Shown here: positions 30,975 to 41,881 of the stretch, piece after piece | How positions within the stretch are numbered: position 1 is the stretch's first letter | Layout of the letters: every line of letters begins with the position of its first letter | Assembly (NCBI GenBank): GCA_963281255.1 | Contig: OY725499.1 | Coordinates: forward strand, 434,001-498,000 | Direction: 5' to 3' | Origin: Aphrocallistes beatrix | Lineage: Eukaryota > Porifera > Hexactinellida > Sceptrulophora > Aphrocallistidae | Length of the DNA: 64,000 nt | Translations under genes and position numbers: made by a program | Notes under the pieces: model-generated | The model's database searches: none | Seen by the model: only the letters and a program-made list of their open reading frames with translations | Told to the model about the DNA's origin: nothing

Positions 30975-32114
30975 TCAGTTATTTCTCTGATATGCTGCGT
31001 TCTGACGTTGAATCAGTCGAGTAATCAGACTTGGATTGGAATATAAATTATTATTTCTGAAATGGTATTTTTCCATCAATCGAATGTAGAGTTGTCCTAA
31101 ACTGAATATAATGTATGGAAAAATCAAAAAAACTGATCCGATAGTGGTTGATATACTTATAATGATACCCCAGCAATATTGGAGATAGTTTACAACTATA
31201 TGTAATATATACGGTACGTTTGGCAATAGAGATTCCAGGACATAGACTTGTGGTGCGATCGATAGAATAATAAATATAATAACATGACAAGAGATGGAAA
31301 TCGCGATTGTAATAGAAGTCATTTTATAACTCCTGTGAACTTTTCTGTAGTAAATTCTCACCCACTTCTCTCTGTATTCATGATGCTGTGAATCGAAATA
31401 ACGTTTGTAGAGACAGCTGTTTAACTTGATTGAAGTTCTTATATACACAACATACTCTGTGATTAATAGAATTGGATAGAGAATACTTTGTATTAAGATT
31501 GAATAACTGAAAATTCCTAATCCGAATATGACTGCACTTGCAATGAAAAAATATATTAACTTTTGTCTTAACCGAAAATATTCTTCAAAATAGCTATAAT
31601 GACTGTGTAAGTATTGTGTTGTTATTCTTACTAAGATCAGTAAAGAGAGAAAACAAGTCAAAGACGAAGAGTTAATCACTCTGAATGTCAGATATTTATT
31701 TGCATGTACTTGATTGTACCCAACATATTGCATATCAAATATTGATAATGATGGCTTTTGTCCAGATTTTAAACTTTTTCCAATCAGACCTTGTAATATG
31801 ATATTGAACATAAGAACATTTTCACACATACAGATAGCCAACATAAGTAAATATTTATTTCTATTCATTTGGTAATTTCTCTCTCGAGATTTTCCATAAT
31901 CAGGTGTTGTTGATATTGCCAATTTGTGTATTTTAGACATGGAGATCAACTTAAGTATTAGATACATTCCCCATAGTGTAGATAGTAGAATTGTTATTGG
32001 TATCTCGAATTCTATGAACCAACAAGATATAATGCTTAGATCAGCCGAAATATTATTAAATAATATTATTGTAGTGTTTGATTCAGGATGTTTGTTAATG
32101 ATAATGGGATACAT
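30975..32114 (-). CDS. Seven-transmembrane protein 1 (receptor-like)
   Basis: 379 residues from the family start Met-Tyr-Pro; an ATG two codons upstream (32120) is also possible. Hydrophobic segments stand at the same seven places as in protein 3 (39481). The N-terminus differs from the others (NKHPESNTTIILFNN) and carries two N-glycosylation sequons. The C-terminus stops at RNN, three residues short of the family end. It runs convergent to NADAR gene 2, leaving about 140 bases between the two transcription units. I do not recognise a named receptor family; a chemoreceptor role is inferred from copy number. Confidence 0.8.
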   Translation of the reverse strand: MYPIIINKHPESNTTIILFNNISADLSIISCWFIEFEIPITILLSTLWGMYLILKLISMSKIHKLAISTTPDYGKSRERNYQMNRNKYLLMLAICMCENVLMFNIILQGLIGKSLKSGQKPSLSIFDMQYVGYNQVHANKYLTFRVINSSSLTCFLSLLILVRITTQYLHSHYSYFEEYFRLRQKLIYFFIASAVIFGLGIFSYSILIQSILYPILLITEYVVYIRTSIKLNSCLYKRYFDSQHHEYREKWVRIYYRKVHRSYKMTSITIAISISCHVIIFIILSIAPQVYVLESLLPNVPYILHIVVNYLQYCWGIIISISTTIGSVFLIFPYIIFSLGQLYIRLMEKYHFRNNNLYSNPSLITRLIQRQNAAYQRNN

Positions 32115-33813
32115 TTTCAAAAAAGCAATGCAAAAAGGATACTTTTGATTCTGTTAACGAACTATATATATATTTATTGATGGTGTACTTTACGATTCCT
32201 TCCGAGTATAAAGATAGATTTCATCATTCTATGAGATAATACTAAATCCCTATTTAAGTTTCCTATTAGTAGAGTGGATGATTAATGGTATTATTTTGTA
32301 GCTTATCAGCTGTAGACATTATTTCCATACATTGATCTAATACTTTCAATCATTCCCAGACTAAATTACGTAATTGGTTCCTTTCAAATCGTAATTTCTC
32401 CTTAAAATTACCTAAATTATTTGATATTGCATATTATATATACGTAATATAGGTTTCTTTACCGTACTTTGCCCTTTTACAAAGCAGTATCGAGATATCG
32501 AATCGTATTCGAATTGATTTTTCTTCACTTAGAGTCCCTGTGATTTAACACACGAACTAATGAATTAAAGATTATTTAATTTGTATTGTCGAGGATTTAC
32601 TATTTGTTCATTGATGAGGATAAACTAACGATGCTAGATTAGATTTAGATTGAAATGATAGTTTTTCTAATTCCTTCGCGGCAGAGGCGTAGCGAGGGTG
32701 CAGCCATGCGGCCAAGGCATCACCCCAATAATCTTGTGATGAACCCCCACCAAGCACAAAAGTTCTTCGCTTAAAACAGTTGTCTTCAAACTTTTTGCTT
32801 TGAATGCCACTTAGTAACTTTTCATTACAACCCCAAGCCACAATTTGAAGAACCATGAAAAGCATGCAGTATTCTTAATTAAAAAATCTATTTCAAATTA
32901 TGTATCACATAACGAAATAGATTTTTGTGAAGTCACAAACAAATGTAATTCTAGCAAATTTCACGATGGAACTGAGTAGACATAATATACATAAATTAAA
33001 CCGATAAAACTACAAAAATAAACATTGGATTGACGAATGTGAGAGCCATGCACAACATTGCGAGGCATAGTTTGAAGACTGACCTGGTCTAAAACGAGGC
33101 TATTTTAAGATTCTGTCCTTTTACAAACCTTTGAGGCGTTGGAGCATTACGTCACGATTGAGTGTGGTCAATATTTATAACCCTTCTATGGGGAAAAGGT
33201 GTTAATTAATATGTCCTCAATAATTTTTCTGTTTATTAATTTTTTAAATTTGAAACCCACCGGATATCGCTTGAGCAAATTTACTATTATTTTAGGTTGA
33301 ATCATAGCCTACTCTAATAATGCCTCACAATAGACTGAAAATTATGGACTAGGGATGAAGTACTGGTAGCCGAATAGATAAATTCTCGATTAGCCTAGAA
33401 TCGTTAACCATGCAGAATAGGCGTTAAGAAAGTATTACCAGCATATATAAACATGGCATCAAAGTACATATATCCGTTGGAAAATGCGCAACAGGTCATT
33501 CTAAAGACATTTTTAGCGATTTTCTAAGCTGTTTTACCCTATTTCTAAATGCTATTAAGGTGTGATTTTTGTGTAAAACAAAGATTAGTACGAGTTGATT
33601 TGAAAAATTTAGAATTTTCAGTTGGCTATGGTTGAATCATTTATTAAAAATGTCATAAAAATACATAACATTGTATTATATAAATTTTGTATTTCAAGCA
33701 TTATTCAGTTTATATAACAAAATACTACCTCTAACAAAATCAAATTTAATAACTTATTTACAGTTTCTTAATGAAGCATATACAGGTAATGTATGTAATA
33801 ATAAATAGAATTC
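32115..33813. other. Spacer between receptors 1 and 2
   Basis: No supported gene. Block 32200-33760 is repeated with small changes at about 36810-38230, including a GCAGAGGCGTAGCGAGGGTG motif (about 32681), an ATTACCAGCATATATAAACA motif and a conserved run before the next receptor. This shows duplication of a whole gene-plus-flank unit. Confidence 0.55.
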
Positions 33814-34959
33814 TCAGTTAAAGTAATTATTTCTCTGATATGCTGCATTCTGATGTTGAATCAGTCGAGTAATCAGACTTGGATTGGAATATAAATTCTT
33901 ATATTTGAAATGGTATCTTTCCTTCATTCGAATGTAGAGTTGTCCTAAACTGAATATGATGTATGGAAAAATACTGAATAAAAATCCGATAGTGGCTGAT
34001 ATGCTTAGAATAATATCACAGCAATCTTCGAGATAGCTAATAGCTATGCCTAATATATACGGCACGTTTGGCAATACAGATTCCAGGACATAGAATTGTG
34101 GTGCGATTGATAGAGTTATAAATAGGATGACATGACAGGAGATGGAAATCGAGATTGTAATAGAAGTCAATTTAAAACTCCTGTGAACTTTCCTGTAGTA
34201 ATTTCTCACCCACTTCTCTCTGTATTCATGATGTTGTGAATCGAAATAACGTTTGTAGAGACAGCTGTTTAACTTGATTGAAGTTCTTATATACACAACA
34301 TACTCTGTGATTAATAGAATTGGATAGAGAATACTTTGTATTAAGATTGAATAACTGAAAATTCCTAATCCGAATATGACCGCACTTGCACTGCAAAAAT
34401 ATATTAGCTTATGTTTTAACCGAAAATATTCTTCAAAATAGCTATAATGACTGTGTAAGTATTGTATTGTTATTCTTACTAAGATCAGTAAAGAGAGAAA
34501 ACTAGTAAAAGTTGAAGAGTTAAGCACTCTGAATATCAAATATGAATTTGCATGTACTTGATTGTATCCAACATATTGCATATCAAATATTGATAATGAT
34601 GGCTTTAGTCCAAATTTTATGCTTTTTCCAATCAAACTTTGTAATATAACATTGAGCATTAGGACATTTTCACATATGCAGATAGCCAACAAAAGTAAAT
34701 ATTTATTTTTATTCATTTGATAATTTCTCTCTCGAGATTTTCCATCATCAGGTGTTGTTGATATTTCCAGTTTGTGTATTTTAGACATGGAGATCAATTT
34801 AAGTATTAAGAATATTCCCCACAATGTCGACAGTAGATTGATTATTGGTATCTCAAATGATATGAACCAACCTATTATTTTGCTTAGATCAACCGTAATA
34901 TTATGAAATATTCGTTGAGCAGAGTTTGAGTCAAGATGTGTAATGATAATGGGATGCAT
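33814..34959 (-). CDS. Seven-transmembrane protein 2 (receptor-like)
   Basis: 381 residues starting MHPIIITHLDSN, one exon, ending RNNYFN. Helices are as in protein 3. The loop before helix 7 (NVPYILGIAISYLEDCCDII) is variable relative to other members, while YFDSQHHEYREKWVRN is identical. The C-terminal tail differs slightly (MKERYHFKYKN). A TATA box and initiator-like block lie 28-60 bases upstream of the ATG. Confidence 0.85.
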   Translation of the reverse strand: MHPIIITHLDSNSAQRIFHNITVDLSKIIGWFISFEIPIINLLSTLWGIFLILKLISMSKIHKLEISTTPDDGKSRERNYQMNKNKYLLLLAICICENVLMLNVILQSLIGKSIKFGLKPSLSIFDMQYVGYNQVHANSYLIFRVLNSSTFTSFLSLLILVRITIQYLHSHYSYFEEYFRLKHKLIYFCSASAVIFGLGIFSYSILIQSILYPILLITEYVVYIRTSIKLNSCLYKRYFDSQHHEYREKWVRNYYRKVHRSFKLTSITISISISCHVILFITLSIAPQFYVLESVLPNVPYILGIAISYLEDCCDIILSISATIGFLFSIFPYIIFSLGQLYIRMKERYHFKYKNLYSNPSLITRLIQHQNAAYQRNNYFN

Positions 34960-36272
34960 TTTTACGATAAGATGTAAATTTTGGATTATTGATTCTGTTC
35001 TGTAACAGTACTTTATATATGATTTTTACTGTGCTTATCGAATATGACAATAATGGTTACATTTGAGAGTTTAGGTTCATTTTCAAGGGATGATAACCTC
35101 TTGATAACCTGAAGTATAAGTTCAGTTGTTTTGGGAAGTTTTTAAAATCTACTTACATACCTCATCATTTTATTTTTCCTCTGATTCACTATTTACATAT
35201 TTACAATCAGCAACGATGATTAACGGCGAAGTTAAACCATGAAGAAAGGTAATATTTATTTTGATTCAGGAATATAAACATATATATTATCATTCAAAAT
35301 TAAGACAGCAATTGTTCATAAAATATGCGTATACATATATTCTATTGAACCAGCTTTAGCTAGGAATGTGAGATTCTACCTTGGCCTAGTATTTTAGGTA
35401 ATACTCTTTAAGACAGACTTTCCCGTACGATAGAAATGTTTATGCTTACTCATTTCTGGTTTAAGCTCTTTTGGGCGGGACACCATAGAAATTTAGGGTT
35501 ATTGCTATAAATGGAAATGACCCCAGTTGTTCCCAGGTAATTAACTCATTTCCGGCTGAGGCATATTGTTGTTACCAATTCGTACTATCGAATTGGTTCT
35601 TTGTTATAACTCGAATCGGCCAATTGTGGTCTATATGTAGAGTTGAGGCGATTTGAGTGAAATTTGAAGATGCATTCCAAATCTACTTGTGTGTTCTTAT
35701 AAAAGCAATTGGGCAATGTGTACCATATACTCTTATATAATGGAGATTTGAAACTCGATGTTAATTCTAAATCGGAATTGCACAATTCCTACAGATTGGA
35801 ATAGTATCGACTATCAAGTTGGTATTTAAGATTGAAGTTATTTGACCGCTCAAATTATTTAACAGCAATTATTCCTGTATTTGAAACAAATGCTGTTACT
35901 TTTTCTGGCTAACATCCTGTTTTGGGGTTCCAGAAGTGTCACATGGATCTAGTAAAGTACAACTTTTGAAGTGGATTCTGTCGCAAAATTTCCATCCTCC
36001 ATCCTTTGTGGCTCCATTTCTCCAATGCGTTTTCTAGCTATCTTAAATTATCAATGGGAATTGGTGGAGAATTATCTCATCTTTCTGATGAATGACGCAG
36101 AATCGTGTTTTAAATTTGAAATTATCCCAAATTTTTGAAGTGTTTAAACTTCATAATTCGCAAAAATGGCACAAAAATGGAATTGCTGTTGGATTTTTTT
36201 TCGGAAAAATCCATTTCAAATTTTTTGAATTTTTTAAACATTTTGGCAGCAGGGTTTCCTACTGATAATAAC
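34960..36272. other. Spacer between receptor 2 and the hAT-like element
   Basis: Homologous to 43090-45125 (both contain AAGACAGCAATTGTTCATAA and the hairpin around TATAAAT..ATGACCCCAGTTG), but without the 558-bp palindrome inserted there. No open gene is supported. Confidence 0.5.
34987..35019 (-). promoter_or_regulatory. Core promoter of receptor 2
   Basis: On the coding strand TATATAAAG (35019-35011) is followed about 20 bases later by AACAGAATCAATAA (35000-34987), which is the likely start region. The ATG is 28 bases further. The same pair precedes receptors 3, 4, 5 and 6. Confidence 0.6.
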
Positions 36273-36715
36273 CAGGGTTGGCAGGTTTTGTCCACTTGGA
36301 CAAAACCTAGTGGTTTTAACCAGGTTAAAACCGTCCTGTCCAAAACCTCTTGGGTGGACAAAACTGGACAAAACTGGACAAAACCTCAAAATTTAATTTA
36401 ATTCATAAATTCACAGTTATATCCAAGTTTTGTCCAAGTTTTGTCCAAGTCTTGTCCAGGTTTTGTCCAAGTGTTGTTCGTGGCTTCCATGATAAATCGA
36501 ATACAAAATATAGTTATGGTAATAAACAGGAGTTAGCAAGAAAATCCATTCATTGTCCTCGCTCTCTTTCCATCCTAAACTGTTTCGTACCCACTGCAAT
36601 GATTTACATTTTCCATTAGGTTTTGTCCAGTTTTATCCGGTTTTAACCGGTTAAAACCAGGTTTTGTCCACTGCCCTGTCCAAAACCTGTTTTGGACGGA
36701 CAAAACCCAACCCTG
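36273..36715. mobile_element. hAT-like MITE, 443 bp, perfect 8-bp target duplication
   Basis: Starts CAGGGTTGGCAGGTTTTGTC and ends ACAAAACCCAACCCTG. Flanked by ATAATAAC at 36265-36272 and 36716-36723. The interior repeats TTTTGTCCA many times on both strands. The undisturbed target CTGATAATAACTGAACTG is present near 45110-45127. Confidence 0.88.
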
Positions 36716-36744
36716 ATAATAACTGAACTGATAACATTGGTCCG

Positions 36745-36789
36745 TTTCAGACTCCTGTGAACTTGTTTGTAGTAATTTCTCACCCACTA
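36745..36789 (-). pseudogene. Receptor gene scrap
   Basis: About 45 bases matching the intracellular loop region (ACTCCTGTGAACTT and AATTTCTCACCCACT on the plus strand). It is all that is left of a receptor copy between the two duplicated spacers. A similar scrap is at 45149-45187. Confidence 0.5.
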
Positions 36790-38237
36790 GATAGATAGAT
36801 AGATATGTACTTTTTAATTCCTTCGAGTATGAAGATAGATTTCATCATTCTATGAGATAATATAGAATCCCTATTTAAGTCTCCTATTAGAATGGATGAT
36901 TAATGGTATTATTTTGTAGCTTATCAGCTATAGACATTGTTTCCATACATTGATCTAATACTTTCAATCATTTCGAGACTAAATTACGTAATTGGGTCCT
37001 TTCAAATCGTAATTTATCCTTAAAATTACCTAAATTATTTGATATTGCATATTATATATACGTAATATAGGTTTCTTTACCGTACTTTGCCCTTTTACTA
37101 TTTGCTCATTGATGTGGATAAACTAACGATGCTAGATTAGATTTTAGATTGAAATGATAGTTTTTCTAATTCCTTCGCGGCAGAGGCGTAACGAGGGTCT
37201 AGCCATGCGGCCAAGTCATCATCCCAATAATCTTGTGATGAACCTCCACCAAGCACATAAGTTCTTTGCTTAAAACAGTTCTCTTCAAACTTTTGCTTTG
37301 AATGCCACTTAGTAACTTTTCATTACAACCCCAAGCCACAGTTTGCAGACCCATGAAAAGCATACAGTATTCTTAATTAAAAAATCGATTTCAAATTAGG
37401 TATCACAGAACGAAATAGATTTTTGTCACAAACAAATGTAATTCTAGTGAATTTAACAATGGAACTGAATAGACATAATATACATAAGTTAAACCAATGA
37501 AACTTTAACAAAAGTAAACATTGGATTGGCGAATGTCGAGAGCCGCGCACAACATTGCGAGCCAAAATTTGAAGACTGACCTGGTCTAAAACGAGGCTAT
37601 TTTAAGATTCTGTCCTTTTACAAACCTTTGAGGCGTTGGAACGTTACGTCACGTTTTAGTGTAGTCAAAATGTTTAATGGGGAAGGGTAACTATGTCCTC
37701 AATATTTTCTTTCTGTTTATTAATTTTTCTATTTGAAACCCACCGGATATCGCTTGAGCAAATTTACTATTATTTTAAGTTGAATCATAGCCTACTCTAA
37801 TAATGCCTCACAATAGACTGAAAATTATGGACTAGGGATGAAGTAGTAGCCGAATAGATAAATACTCGATTAGCCTAGAATCGTTGACCATACAGAATAG
37901 GCGTTAAGAAAGTATTACCAGCATATATAAACATGGTATCAAAGTACATCTATCCGTTGGAAAATGCGCACAACAGGTCATTCTAAAGACATTTTTAGCG
38001 ATTTTCTAAGCTGTTTTACCCTATTTCTAAATGCTATTAAGGTGTGATTTTTGTGTAGAACAAAGATTAGTACGAGTTGATTTAAAAATTTAGAATTTTC
38101 AGTTGGCTATGGTTGAATCATTTATTCGAAATGTCATAAAAATACATTGCATTGTATTATATAAATTTTGTATTTCAAGCATTATTCAGTTTATATAATA
38201 AATCACTACCTCTAACAAAATCAAATTTAATAACTTA

Positions 38238-39428
38238 CAAGCACGCTTCGCTTGCTTGCGCTGCGCGGCTTGCGGACACTGTGTGTCCGCAGAGTCACCC
38301 TGCGGGTGCCTGAAGTTACTCAATCTAACATATTTTGGGATTTTTTTCCTTTATATAAATCTTTTAAACAAAGGTCAACGAAAGATTTCTCATATGGATC
38401 CGAAAATATAATATTCGAAATCTAATCAGCACTAAAAACCCCATGTCAACCGTTGGAAGCTAGTCTCTGGCCTATTTTTGTAATTTGTTTACTTTATGTA
38501 TCTATTGTAAACAAAAGTAAACAAAATTTATCATATCGATCTGAAAATTTGATATTCGAAATCTACACCCCTAAAAAACCCATGTCAACCGTAGGAAGCT
38601 AGCCTCTAGCCTATTTTTGTAATTTGTTTACTTTATGTATCTATTGTAAACAAAAGTAAACAAAATTTATCATATCGATCTGAAAATATGATATTCGAAA
38701 TCTACACCCCAAAAAACCCCATATCAACCGTTGGAAGCAATTTTCTAGCATATTTTTGAGATTTGTTTACTTTATGTATCTATTGTAAACAAAAGTAAAC
38801 AAATTGATCATCAAATTTACTCGAAAATATGATATTCGAAATCTACACCCCTGAAAACCCCATATCAACCGTCGGAAGCAAGTTTCTAGCATATTTTTGA
38901 GATTTGTTTACTTTATGTATCTATTGTAAACAAAAGTAAACAAATTGATCATCAAATTTACTCGAAAATATTATATTCGAAATCTACACCCCTGAAAACC
39001 CCATGTCAACCGTTGGAAGCTAGTCTCTAGCATTATTTTCAAAATTCATCAAATGGTGTGAAAATATGTATATAAAGGTGTGAAAATATGCAGATAATCT
39101 TTTTTATTGCCAAATACTATAATACATTTAAGATATCAAACATAAGTTGTGGCTTTGAAATATTAATAACAATGACGATCTATTGTAGAGTCATACAATG
39201 ATTTCTATTATGATAGTGTAGTCATTTATTTTGTATAGAAAAGGTGTGAAAATTTGTTTTCCATTTTTTTTGCAGAGTTGTGAAAATTTCGCTTAGATTT
39301 TCGAACTTAATCCTAGATTCATCATTTGACACCTACATGCCAATTTTCGTATCTCTACGACTTGCCAATTCTTCAATCAATTCGGACAAACAAACAAAAA
39401 AAAAATCCTAGCATTTTAATATATAAGA
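38238..39428 (-). mobile_element. Non-autonomous Helitron-like element, 1191 bp
   Basis: Read on the minus strand it starts TCTTATATATTAAAATGC and ends GGCTTGCGC..GCGTGCTTG. A hairpin GCGGACAC/GTGTCCGC lies near the 3' end (38272-38290). It sits between A and T with no target duplication. The empty site TAACTTATTTACAG is present upstream of receptor 2 (about 33752). The terminal four bases CTTG deviate from the usual CTRR. No Rep/helicase frame is present. Internal tandem repeats fill 38350-39035. Confidence 0.75.
38350..39035. repeat. Tandem repeat of about 140 bp, five copies
   Basis: The block TTTGTTTACTTTATGTATC recurs at about 38484, 38624, 38762 and 38903, spacing 138-141. Each unit also has GATATTCGAAATCTACACCC and CCCATGTCAACCGT-like blocks. 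A degraded first unit starts near 38350. It lies inside the Helitron-like element. Confidence 0.85.
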
Positions 39429-39480
39429 TTTACAGTTTCTTAATGAAGCATATACAGGTAATGTAGAATAATTTGAATTC

Positions 39481-40626
39481 TCAGTTAAAGTAATTATTTC
39501 TCTGATATGCTGCGTTCTGACGTTGAATCAGTCGAGTAATCAGGCTTGGATTGGAATATAAATTCTTATATCTGAAATGGTATTTTTCCTTCAATCGAAT
39601 GTAGAGTTGTCCCAGACTGAATATAATGTATGGAAAAATACTAAATAAAAATCCGATAGTTCCTGATATGCTTAGAATAATATCACAGCAATATTCGAGA
39701 TAGCTGATAGCTATGTCTAATATATACGGCACGTTTGGCAATAGAGATTCCAGGACATAGATTTGTGGTACGATTGATATAGTTATAAATACAATAACAT
39801 TGCTGGAGATAAAAATCGCGATTGTAATAGAAGTCAATTTAAAACTCCTGTGGACTTTTCTGTAGTAATTTGTCACCCACTTCTCTCTGTATTCATGATG
39901 TTGTGAATCGAAATAACGTTTGTAGAGACAGCTGTTTAACTTGATTGAAGTTCTTATATACACAACATACTCTGTGATTAATAGAATTGGATAGAGAATT
40001 CTTTGTATTAAGATTGAATAACTGAAAATTCCTAATCCGAATATGACTGCACTTGCACTGCAAAAATATATTAACTTATGTTTTAGGCAAAAATATTCCT
40101 CAAAATAGCTATAATGACTGTCTAAGTATTGTGTTGTTATTCTTACTAAGATCAGTAAGGAGAGAAAACTAGTGAAAATTGAAGAGTTAAGCACTCTGAA
40201 TATCAAATATGAATTTGCATGTATTTGATTGTACCCAACATATTGCATATCAAATATTGATAATGATGGCTTTTGTCCAAATTTTAGGCTTTTTCCAATC
40301 AAACTTTGTAGTATAACATCGATCATTAGGACATTTTCACATAAACAGATAACCAACAGAAGTAAATATTTATTTCTATTCATTTGGTAATTTCTCTCTC
40401 GAGATTTTCCATAATCAAGCGTTGTTGATATTTCCAGTTTATGTATTTTAGACATGGAGATCAATTTAAGTATTAGGAATATTCCCCACAGTGTAGACAG
40501 TAGAATGATTATTAGTATCTCGAATATTATGAACCAACCTGTTATGTCGCTTAGATCAACCGAAATATTGTGAAATAATCGTAGAACAGAGTTTGAATCA
40601 AGATGTGAAATGATAATAGGATACAT
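39481..40626 (-). CDS. Seven-transmembrane protein 3 (receptor-like)
   Basis: 381 residues, one exon, MYPIIISHLDSN to RNNYFN. Hydrophobic segments are at about 30-55, 86-109, 148-168, 185-205, 207-227, 264-291 and 310-341. An N-glycosylation sequon NIS at 20-22 supports an outside N-terminus. Residues 228-262 (LNSCLYKRYFDSQHHEYREK) form a charged loop, probably cytoplasmic, almost invariant between members. The C-terminal tail after residue 342 is basic and Ser/Asn-rich. There is no DRY motif, but VRITTQY follows helix 3. The family is unknown to me; it looks like a lineage-specific chemoreceptor-like group. Confidence 0.85.
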   Translation of the reverse strand: MYPIIISHLDSNSVLRLFHNISVDLSDITGWFIIFEILIIILLSTLWGIFLILKLISMSKIHKLEISTTLDYGKSRERNYQMNRNKYLLLLVICLCENVLMIDVILQSLIGKSLKFGQKPSLSIFDMQYVGYNQIHANSYLIFRVLNSSIFTSFLSLLILVRITTQYLDSHYSYFEEYFCLKHKLIYFCSASAVIFGLGIFSYSILIQRILYPILLITEYVVYIRTSIKLNSCLYKRYFDSQHHEYREKWVTNYYRKVHRSFKLTSITIAIFISSNVIVFITISIVPQIYVLESLLPNVPYILDIAISYLEYCCDIILSISGTIGFLFSIFPYIIFSLGQLYIRLKEKYHFRYKNLYSNPSLITRLIQRQNAAYQRNNYFN

Positions 40627-40653
40627 TTTAGCGAAGAATTACAATTTTGTGGA

Positions 40654-40687
40654 TTATTGATTCTGTTCCGTAGCAGCACTTTATATA
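40654..40687 (-). promoter_or_regulatory. Core promoter of receptor 3
   Basis: TATATAAAG (40687-40679) and AACAGAATCAATAA (40667-40654) on the coding strand, 28 bases before the ATG, in the same arrangement as receptor 2. Confidence 0.6.
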
Positions 40688-41053
40688 TGATTTACTATGC
40701 TTATCGAGTATGACAATGATGATTACATTTGGTAGTTTAGTTCCATTTCCAAGGGATGATACCCTCACTGTTTCTGCCCAACTTTACACAATACTATTGA
40801 TTTAGACTAGGATTGCTAGTAAGCATCTTTACATTACCTACTTTCAGAGGTAATTATGTAATTTGATTGAGTATAAGTCCAGTTGTTTTGGGAAGTTTTA
40901 AAAATCTACTTACATATCTCATCATTTTATTTTGTCCGCTGATTCACTATTACGTAATCTATGACTCTTAAACCATAATGTAGTTCCATTACTTGAAGTA
41001 ATTACATGAAACTTGTTCATCGTTCGTAACATGTCCTGTAATAAACACACAAT

Positions 41054-41366
41054 AAGGTGAAAAAGGTGATGGCCGCTATAGACAGGTGGTGGCCATTATA
41101 GACAGGTAGTGGCCGTTATACACAGGTGATGGCCGTTATACACAGTTTAAGGGTCAGTAAGGGACTACAAAAGGGTGGCCGCTGGCCGCGTTGAGCAAGT
41201 ATATATACAGTCGAACCTGCTATAACGGCCACTCTATATAACGGTCAGCTGTCTATAGCGGTCACCAATGAACAGTCCCGTCCGAAATTCCATAATATTG
41301 AATCTGTGTATAGCGGTCATCTGCTCAACGCGGCCAGCGGCCACCCGTTTATAGTCCCTTACTGAC
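41054..41366. repeat. Minisatellite plus palindromic MITE
   Basis: 41066-41150 holds about four units of roughly 22 bp (GGTGATGGCCGTTATACACA-like). Then GGGTCAGTAAGGGACTA..GGTGGCCGCTGGCCGCGTTG (41151-41197) is repeated inverted at 41310-41366. In the centre is a TA-flanked end CAGTCGAACCTGCTATAACG typical of a Tigger/mariner MITE. No protein. Confidence 0.65.
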
Positions 41367-41881
41367 CCTAAACTTTAGTAGTAAGGATATTTAACATATA
41401 ACAATAAAGAATCCTGTCAAGACAAATTTGTTTTAGATATCACAGGTTAATTGTGGTCTCAGGTAGCTTTGATTACATATGTTGATAATGAAACAATGCC
41501 CCAGGCCAGATAAATTCATCTCGCGGGCCTGAGTTTGCCGACCCCTGACTTAGCCTATTATTTTCGGTCGTATTCTTTGAGATTAGTAATTTTTAATACA
41601 GGAAAAACTGGATTATGCTTACTCATTTCTGGTTTAAGCCACTTTTATTATATTTCAATTTTAAACCCATCCGACGACAGATTGCTTTTGCTTTAGGTAT
41701 ATTCATTTGTTTTAAAGGTCATAAAAAACCCACATTATACGTATTATATAAATTTGCATTTCAAGACTGTACAGTTTATATGCACTAAACAACACTATCT
41801 CTAATAAAATCAAATATAATAACTAATATTTACAGTTTATAATGCATATACAGGTAATGTATGTATTAATATATTGAATTC
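41367..41881. other. Spacer between the MITE and receptor 4
   Basis: No coding sequence is supported. It contains a short hAT-like end (CGGGCCTGAGTTTGCCGACC near 41524) and the 3' flank shared by all receptor copies. Confidence 0.45.

Noticed and set aside
36135-36619. Overlapping frames rich in TKLDKT-like repeats
   Set aside because: They are translations of the TTTTGTCCA repeats of the hAT-like MITE and its flank.
38350-39035. Regular repeats resembling a CRISPR array
   Set aside because: Units of 140 bp are continuous tandem copies without unique spacers, inside a Helitron-like element in eukaryotic DNA.
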